Assembly: GCA_046152955.1 (NCBI GenBank)
Contig: JBJXGA010000426.1
Coordinates: forward strand, 1 to 10,336
DNA from: SIAF01 sp046152955
GTDB taxonomy: Bacteria; Planctomycetota; Planctomycetia; Planctomycetales; Planctomycetaceae
Length of the DNA stretch: 10,336 bases
Reading direction: 5' to 3'
The notes beneath the pieces were generated by a model, which had not been told where the DNA came from, made no database searches, and saw only the letters and a program-made list of their open reading frames with translations. Position numbers and translations under genes: made by a program. How positions within the stretch are numbered: position 1 is the first letter of the stretch; the number at the start of each line of letters is the position of its first letter. Positions 6,132-10,336 of this stretch are shown in pieces.

Positions 6132-7673
6132 ATGGCCCACAATCAAAAACTGTTCATCGAAACGGTCGGCTGTCAGATGAACATGCTCGACAGCGAACTG
6201 GTCGTCGCTGCGCTGCGCCATCAGGGGTATGAACTGACCGACGACGTCTCCGCGGCAGATACAGTGCTGTTCAATACGTGCAGCGTCCGCGAGCACGCCG
6301 AGCACAAAATCTATAGCGCCCTGGGGCGGCTCAAGCACAGCAAGACCCGCCGCCCCGAACAGGTGATCGGGGTCATCGGCTGCATGGCGCAGAAGGATCA
6401 GCAATTGATCTTTCGCCGCGCGCCGCACGTGGACATCGTCGTCGGGACCGGGCAACTGGCCCAAATTCCCGAGTTGCTGGAACAATCGCGGGCCGACCGC
6501 GAGCAGCGCCTGGCGGTCAGCCTGGATCGCCGCGACGCCACGCGGCAGGAAGTCAGCGACAGTTTTCAAAGTTACGACCCGCTCCGCGATCCTCAGATGC
6601 GGCCGTCGCCGTATCAGGCGTTCGTGCGGATTCAGATCGGCTGCGATAAGTTCTGCACCTACTGCGTGGTGCCGATGACCCGCGGACCGGAGCAGGGGCG
6701 TCCCCCGCGGCACATTCTGCAGGAAGTCCGGAAACTGGCGGACGAGGGGGTCAAAGAGGTGACCCTGCTGGGACAGACAGTCAACAGCTACCGCCACGAG
6801 GAAGCGGGGCGGACCTGGCGGCTGTCGGACCTGCTGGCGGCAATGCATGACACCCCCGGATTGCAGCGCATTAAGTTCGTCACGAACTTCCCGCGGGACA
6901 TGAGCGACGACCTGTTGCAGACGGTTCGCGACCTCCCCAAAGTCGCCCGGTATCTGCACGTCCCGGCGCAGTCCGGATGCAATGACGTGCTGAAACGGAT
7001 GAAACGGGGCTACACTATCGAGGAGTATCGGGAAATGTTCGCCCGGATTCGGGCGACCGTCCCGGACTGCGCCATCTCCAGCGACTTCATCGTCGGCTTC
7101 TGCGGAGAATCCGAGGAATCGTTCCAAAAGAGCATGGAGCTGGTGCGCGAGTGCCGTTTCAAGAACAGCTTCATCTTCAAATACAGCCCCCGCGCGGGGA
7201 CCAAGGCGGACGCCCTGCTGCCGGACGATGTCCCGGAAGAGGTCAAGCGCCGCCGCAACAACGAACTGCTGGATCTGCAAAACGCCATCAGCGAACAGGA
7301 CAACGTGCCCTTGATCGGCCGGGATTTTGAAGTCCTGGTGGAAGGCCCTAGCAAGGCGGCATTGAAAGAGGCGGCGCGGGAAGGGGAATCGCACTCTGCG
7401 CCGCCGGTCCTCGCGATCGTCGGACCAGTGTTGGCCTCCGAATCCTCCGCGGCAAGCGAGGAAACAGCGTCCGAGGAGCCGCACTGGGGACCAACGCAGC
7501 TTGTGGGGCGCACGCGTTGCGACCGCATCGTCGTTTTTGACGGCAATCCGCGCCTCGTCGGAAGTCTGGCGCGGGTTCACGTCTACGATTGCACCGCGAC
7601 GACCCTCATCGGGACGATGGTCACGGGAGAATTCCAACACGGCCCCGTGGGGTTGCTGCCGATTTTGGCGTAG
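6132..7673 (+). CDS. miaB: tRNA-2-methylthio-N6-dimethylallyladenosine synthase MiaB
   Basis: This 513-residue radical-SAM methylthiotransferase adds the 2-methylthio group to i6A37 of tRNAs. The order is complete: UPF0004 domain with cluster cysteines C14 (GCQMN), C50 (NTCSVRE) and C84 (GCMAQ); radical-SAM domain with C171-DKF-C175-TY-C178 and the following VVPMTRGPE; then VTLLGQTVNSY, HVPAQSG and TDFIVGF-like SSDFIVGFCGES; and a C-terminal TRAM domain. The family is usually about 440-475 residues. The extra length is an Ala/Ser/Glu-rich insertion of about 47 residues (409-455) inside the TRAM domain, between VEGPSK and QLVGRTRCDRIVVF, where a few residues are normal. Start ATG with GGGGA close upstream, 12 bases after efp. 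No terminator hairpin with a T-run was seen after the stop. Confidence 0.96.
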   Translation: MAHNQKLFIETVGCQMNMLDSELVVAALRHQGYELTDDVSAADTVLFNTCSVREHAEHKIYSALGRLKHSKTRRPEQVIGVIGCMAQKDQQLIFRRAPHVDIVVGTGQLAQIPELLEQSRADREQRLAVSLDRRDATRQEVSDSFQSYDPLRDPQMRPSPYQAFVRIQIGCDKFCTYCVVPMTRGPEQGRPPRHILQEVRKLADEGVKEVTLLGQTVNSYRHEEAGRTWRLSDLLAAMHDTPGLQRIKFVTNFPRDMSDDLLQTVRDLPKVARYLHVPAQSGCNDVLKRMKRGYTIEEYREMFARIRATVPDCAISSDFIVGFCGESEESFQKSMELVRECRFKNSFIFKYSPRAGTKADALLPDDVPEEVKRRRNNELLDLQNAISEQDNVPLIGRDFEVLVEGPSKAALKEAAREGESHSAPPVLAIVGPVLASESSAASEETASEEPHWGPTQLVGRTRCDRIVVFDGNPRLVGSLARVHVYDCTATTLIGTMVTGEFQHGPVGLLPILA

Positions 7674-7751
7674 CCTCCCCTCGCGGTCAGGATGCGCCGG
7701 AGCCGAGAGTTCCCGACTTGCGTCAGCGACCCAACTCCTGTCGGCGGCGAT

Positions 7752-7780
7752 TTGCATCCCTGCCGCTAATTCGGTCTAAT
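7752..7780 (+). promoter_or_regulatory. Possible promoter for the VCBS/FG-GAP gene
   Basis: TTGCAT (7752-7757) and TCTAAT (7775-7780) are 17 bases apart. The -10 matches consensus at 5 of 6 positions but the -35 only at TTG. It lies in the 160-bp gap after miaB and would give a leader of roughly 45 bases. Confidence 0.4.
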
Positions 7781-7821
7781 GCCATCACCAGGGGCTTGGT
7801 CCATCTGTGTTCATGACATTC

Positions 7822-7828
7822 AAGAGGG
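7822..7828 (+). promoter_or_regulatory. Ribosome binding site deciding the VCBS gene start
   Basis: AAGAGGG lies 5 bases before the ATG at 7834. In-frame upstream candidates (GTG 7807, ATG 7813) have no comparable site, and 7834 also begins a well-formed signal peptide. Confidence 0.7.
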
Positions 7829-7833
7829 TTTTT

Positions 7834-9048
7834 ATGCGCTCCATTGTTTTCACCGCCGTGGTTTGCAGTTGGCTGTTTGGCACCGCGTCGCTGGCCGGAG
7901 ATGAATTGCAGTGGCAGCGGATCAAGCTGGATGAGGTCTTTCGCTCCGAAGGGGTGGCGGCGGCCGACGTCAACAAGGACGGCAAAATGGACGTGATCCA
8001 CGGCCTGGCCTGGTACGAGGCCCCCGACTGGAAAATGCATCCTCTCCGCGAGCAAAAGGATTACAAGGACGGGTCGGCCGGTTACAGCAACAGTTTTGCC
8101 AACTTTGCCTATGACCTCAATCGCGACGGCTGGACCGATCTCATCTGCATCGATTTTCCCGGTGAATACTGCTACTGGTTCGAGAATCCCCAGGGACAGC
8201 CGGGGCACTGGAAGAAGCACAACATCTGGCACAGCGCGGCCAACGAAACTCCCCAGTTTCTGGACGTGACGGGAGACGGCCGGCCCGAACTGGTGATGGC
8301 CTCCGAGCCGGAAGCGATCGTCGGGTATCTGGAGATTCCAGAGGGAGACGCTGTCTACAAGGAGTGGAAGTTCACCGCCGTCAGCAAAGAGAAAACCCCG
8401 GTGGGAACGCACCGCTACTACCACGGCCTGGGAGTGGGAGACGTCAACAAGGATGGACGGCAGGACATCATCATCCCGCATGGCTGGTGGGAGGCCCCTC
8501 CCAAGGAAGAACTCGGGCGCAGGACGTGGGCGTTTCACGAGCTGGTGCTGACCAAAGATGGCAATCCCGGCTATCTTCCCGCCGCCGACATTTACGTGGA
8601 CGACCTGGACCTCGACGGCGACCAGGACATCATGATGAGTTCAGCGCACAGCGTGGGAATCTGGTGGTTTGAGAACCAGGGAACCAATGACTTCCCGACA
8701 TACGATTATCACCTGATCACCGACGTCGTCACGCAGACGCATGCCATGCACTTCGTGGACATGAACGGGGATGGGGTCAAAGACTTGATCACCGGCAAGC
8801 GCTGGTGGGCGCACGGTCCCAAAGGAGATCTGGACGCCGATCCCAACGCCGACCCGGTCATGGTCTGGATCGAAATCCGCAAGGCAAAGGGAAAACCCCC
8901 GGAATTCACCCCGCACGTCATCGGTGAAAGCACCGGCTCAGGGATGGGAACACAGTTCCTCGTCACCGACTTCGACGGCGACAAACGCCCAGACATCGTC
9001 CTGTCGAACAAGAAAGGGACGAATCTTTTGCTGCAGCGGAAGAAATAG
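7834..9048 (+). CDS. Secreted FG-GAP/VCBS repeat beta-propeller protein
   Basis: This 404-residue extracytoplasmic protein has a signal peptide at 1-21 (MRSIVFTAVV, hydrophobic core, cleavage after ASLA). It then has seven calcium-loop motifs of the DxDxDGxxD type that mark FG-GAP/VCBS blades: DVNKDGKMD (45), DLNRDGWTD (94), DVTGDGRPE (144), DVNKDGRQD (203), DLDLDGDQD (257), DMNGDGVKD (309) and DFDGDKRPD (379). Seven motifs fit one seven-bladed propeller. Recurrent tryptophan-rich strands (LAWYEAPDW, HGWWEAP, IWWFENQG, KRWWAHG) sit after the loops, a pattern common in planctomycete VCBS proteins. No enzymatic motif, membrane anchor or sorting signal was seen. Such proteins are usually ligand-binding or of unknown role, so no function is assigned. 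It ends immediately before a heptad-repeat region and converges with the ABC gene. Confidence 0.88.
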   Translation: MRSIVFTAVVCSWLFGTASLAGDELQWQRIKLDEVFRSEGVAAADVNKDGKMDVIHGLAWYEAPDWKMHPLREQKDYKDGSAGYSNSFANFAYDLNRDGWTDLICIDFPGEYCYWFENPQGQPGHWKKHNIWHSAANETPQFLDVTGDGRPELVMASEPEAIVGYLEIPEGDAVYKEWKFTAVSKEKTPVGTHRYYHGLGVGDVNKDGRQDIIIPHGWWEAPPKEELGRRTWAFHELVLTKDGNPGYLPAADIYVDDLDLDGDQDIMMSSAHSVGIWWFENQGTNDFPTYDYHLITDVVTQTHAMHFVDMNGDGVKDLITGKRWWAHGPKGDLDADPNADPVMVWIEIRKAKGKPPEFTPHVIGESTGSGMGTQFLVTDFDGDKRPDIVLSNKKGTNLLLQRKK

Positions 9049-9076
9049 TCCTGAGTCCTGAGTCCTGAGATTTGAG
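9049..9076 (+). repeat. TCCTGAG heptad tandem repeat
   Basis: Three perfect tandem copies of TCCTGAG (9049-9069) follow directly on the stop codon of the VCBS gene. A degenerate fourth, ATTTGAG (9070-9076), completes the run. Together with the next repeat this forms the whole interval between two convergent genes. Confidence 0.85.
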
Positions 9077-9080
9077 GAAT

Positions 9081-9157
9081 GAAAAATGAGAAGTGAAAAG
9101 TGCAAAATGCAAAATGAAATTCGCATCTTGCATTTTTCATTTTGCACTGTGCATTTC
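9081..9157. repeat. A/T-rich heptad repeat tract with an 18-bp hairpin
   Basis: The tract parses into eleven consecutive 7-mers without slippage, from GAAAAAT and GAGAAGT through GCAAAAT (twice) to GCATTTT, TCATTTT, GCACTGT and GCATTTC. The first half is A-rich and the second is roughly its reverse complement. Bases 9099-9116 pair with 9131-9148 in 17 of 18 positions around a 14-base loop. It lies between convergent stop codons. On the minus strand the hairpin is followed by a T-rich stretch (complement of 9081-9098), so it could terminate the ABC transcript, but the stem is AT-rich and unlike a standard terminator. Confidence 0.8.
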
Positions 9158-9171
9158 CTGCCCCCTAATCT

Positions 9172-10336
9172 CTAGCCCCGCGTCCCCAGCCCCTCCCACC
9201 TCCCTTCCAATCGCACGGCTCCGTGTTCAAACCCGGCCCTCGCGAGGACTTCGAAGCCTGCAGCGGAATGGGCTTGGGCGAGGATCCGTTTCCCGGTCGA
9301 ATCGGCGATTATGGCGGTCACGCGAAAGCCACCCGCGGTGAAGGGGCATTCCCATTGGAATTGGAACTGGCGAGTCCCTTGGACTCGCCCGGTGTGGAAG
9401 CCGGCGGACTCCGTACTGGCCAGGCCCAGGTACAATCCATCCTCGCGATAGATGCCAAACGAGATGACCGGACGATCCACTTCCGCCGCGGTTCGACAGC
9501 AAACGCGCAGGGTGATCGCCTCGCCGGTGTGAAACTGCATCTGCTCGCGTCCTGATTCTCCGAGCACATCGACCGCCGTAATTTCGACGGGGTTGGCGGC
9601 TATGGCAGCGATCGGGTCGTCCTGCCCGGCGGGGAGTTGCCCGGCGGGCGGGGTGTCGTGCAAATAGGCGTCGATCGTCTGCTGGATCGGTCCATCGGCG
9701 GCCACTCGGCCGTGCCGCAGGAGGATGCCCCGCTGACAGACGCGCGTCAGGTCCGAAAGATGATGCGACACGACGATCAGCGTCACTCCTGTTTGGGCCA
9801 GTTCGCGGATCCGCGCCGCGCTGCGGCGCTGAAAGGACAGATCCCCAACCCCCATCACTTCATCCAGCAGCAGGATGTCCGGTTCGAGCGCCATGGCGAT
9901 GCTGAACGCCAGCCGGAGCCGCATGCCGAATGAGAATTGTGAGACCGGCGCATAAACGAAATCCTCCAGTTCGGCAAAGGCGAAGATCTGGTCCAGTTTC
10001 CGGTCCACCTCGCGGCGCGTCATTCCCAACAATTGCGCGTTGAGATAGGTGTTGTGGTACGCGGAGAGTTCGTCGTAAAACCCGCTCCCCAGATCGAGAA
10101 CCCCGGCGATTCGACCCCCGGTGGCGACCGTCCCCCTGGTCGCGGCCGTGATCCCGGTGAGGATGCGCAGGAGCGTGCTTTTTCCGGTCCCATTGGGGCC
10201 GATCAACCCGACGCATTCCCCCGGCGCAATCGTCAACGACACCTCATCGAGCGCCGTCAGGAGGCGTCCTCGATCCGGCCCGCGCACCAGCGCCGGCCAG
10301 GCCCCCCAGGAAAACACGCGCCGGGGCTCCCCCCGC
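9172..10336 (-). CDS. Wzt-like polysaccharide/O-antigen ABC transporter ATPase, N-terminus off the window
   Basis: At least 381 residues are visible. Numbers count from the GTG at 10317, but the frame remains open to the window edge and the visible start lacks the family's first strand, so the true start lies beyond. This is the cytoplasmic nucleotide-binding subunit of an ABC-2 exporter. It has Walker A GPNGTGKST (40-48), signature FSFGMRLRLAFS (128-139, the variant typical of Wzt/TagH rather than LSGGQ), Walker B ILLLDE (148-153), D-loop GVGD and H-loop H185. After a Pro/Ala linker near residue 220, a C-terminal beta-rich domain (about 235-375) resembles the Wzt carbohydrate-binding domain, which recognises the glycan to be exported. 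The permease partner and glycosyltransferases would be expected outside the window. The last few codons and the stop lie within C-rich heptad sequence. Confidence 0.88.
   Translation of the reverse strand, partial: RGEPRRVFSWGAWPALVRGPDRGRLLTALDEVSLTIAPGECVGLIGPNGTGKSTLLRILTGITAATRGTVATGGRIAGVLDLGSGFYDELSAYHNTYLNAQLLGMTRREVDRKLDQIFAFAELEDFVYAPVSQFSFGMRLRLAFSIAMALEPDILLLDEVMGVGDLSFQRRSAARIRELAQTGVTLIVVSHHLSDLTRVCQRGILLRHGRVAADGPIQQTIDAYLHDTPPAGQLPAGQDDPIAAIAANPVEITAVDVLGESGREQMQFHTGEAITLRVCCRTAAEVDRPVISFGIYREDGLYLGLASTESAGFHTGRVQGTRQFQFQWECPFTAGGFRVTAIIADSTGKRILAQAHSAAGFEVLARAGFEHGAVRLEGRWEGLGTRG

Noticed and set aside
5445..7757. 770-codon open frame on the minus strand, opposite efp and miaB
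   Set aside because: It lies exactly antisense to two well-supported genes with all family motifs. Long antisense frames are expected opposite GC-rich coding sequence, and its translation shows no recognisable domain.
7723..8538. 271-codon minus-strand open frame within the VCBS gene
   Set aside because: It is antisense to seven regularly spaced calcium-loop motifs. No domain or ribosome site supports it.
9093..9341. Small proteins read through the heptad repeats (for example MKSAKCKMKFASCIFHF)
   Set aside because: The translation is simply the 7-base repeat read in three frames (Lys/Cys/Met/Phe/His rich). This is a common source of spurious predictions.

Overview
The window looks like chromosomal DNA from a GC-rich member of the Planctomycetota. 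This is an inference from gene style: a BlaI/M56 pair whose sensor protein carries leucine-rich repeats, an exported FG-GAP/VCBS propeller, a secreted cyclase-family protein, and EF-P next to EpmB. No rRNA or tRNA gene, CRISPR array, transposase or integrase is visible. Nearly all of the window is accounted for by seven genes.

Layout. 1-815 (minus) holds most of an exported cyclase-family hydrolase that runs off the left edge. 816-1055 is a divergent intergenic region with a well-formed promoter and two near-identical inverted repeats. 1056-4219 (plus) is a two-gene operon: a BlaI/MecI-type repressor and, overlapping it by 4 bases, a 921-residue M56 (BlaR1-type) membrane metalloprotease. Its C-terminal half is leucine-rich repeats followed by HEAT repeats instead of a penicillin-binding domain. 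4267-5310 (minus) is epmB, converging on that operon. 5550-7673 (plus) is efp followed 12 bases later by miaB. 7834-9048 (plus) is a secreted seven-motif FG-GAP/VCBS protein. 9049 to about 9206 is a run of degenerate 7-base repeats with an 18-bp hairpin, lying between convergent genes. 9172-10336 (minus) is a Wzt-like polysaccharide-export ABC ATPase whose N-terminus lies off the right edge.

How the genes fit together. The repressor and M56 protease form a candidate signal-transduction module: an extracytoplasmic event would be sensed by the LRR/HEAT region, activate the HELAH protease and relieve repression at the two operators, probably including the operon's own promoter. epmB and efp are divergent neighbours and share one pathway, since EpmB makes the (R)-beta-lysine that is attached to Lys34 of EF-P. 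miaB modifies tRNA A37, so efp-miaB is a small translation-fidelity group. The cyclase, the VCBS protein and the ABC ATPase have no evident link to these.

The most interesting item is the BlaI / M56-LRR-HEAT system with its operator pair. Next is the heptad-repeat region, which appears to supply the last codons and stop of the ABC gene.
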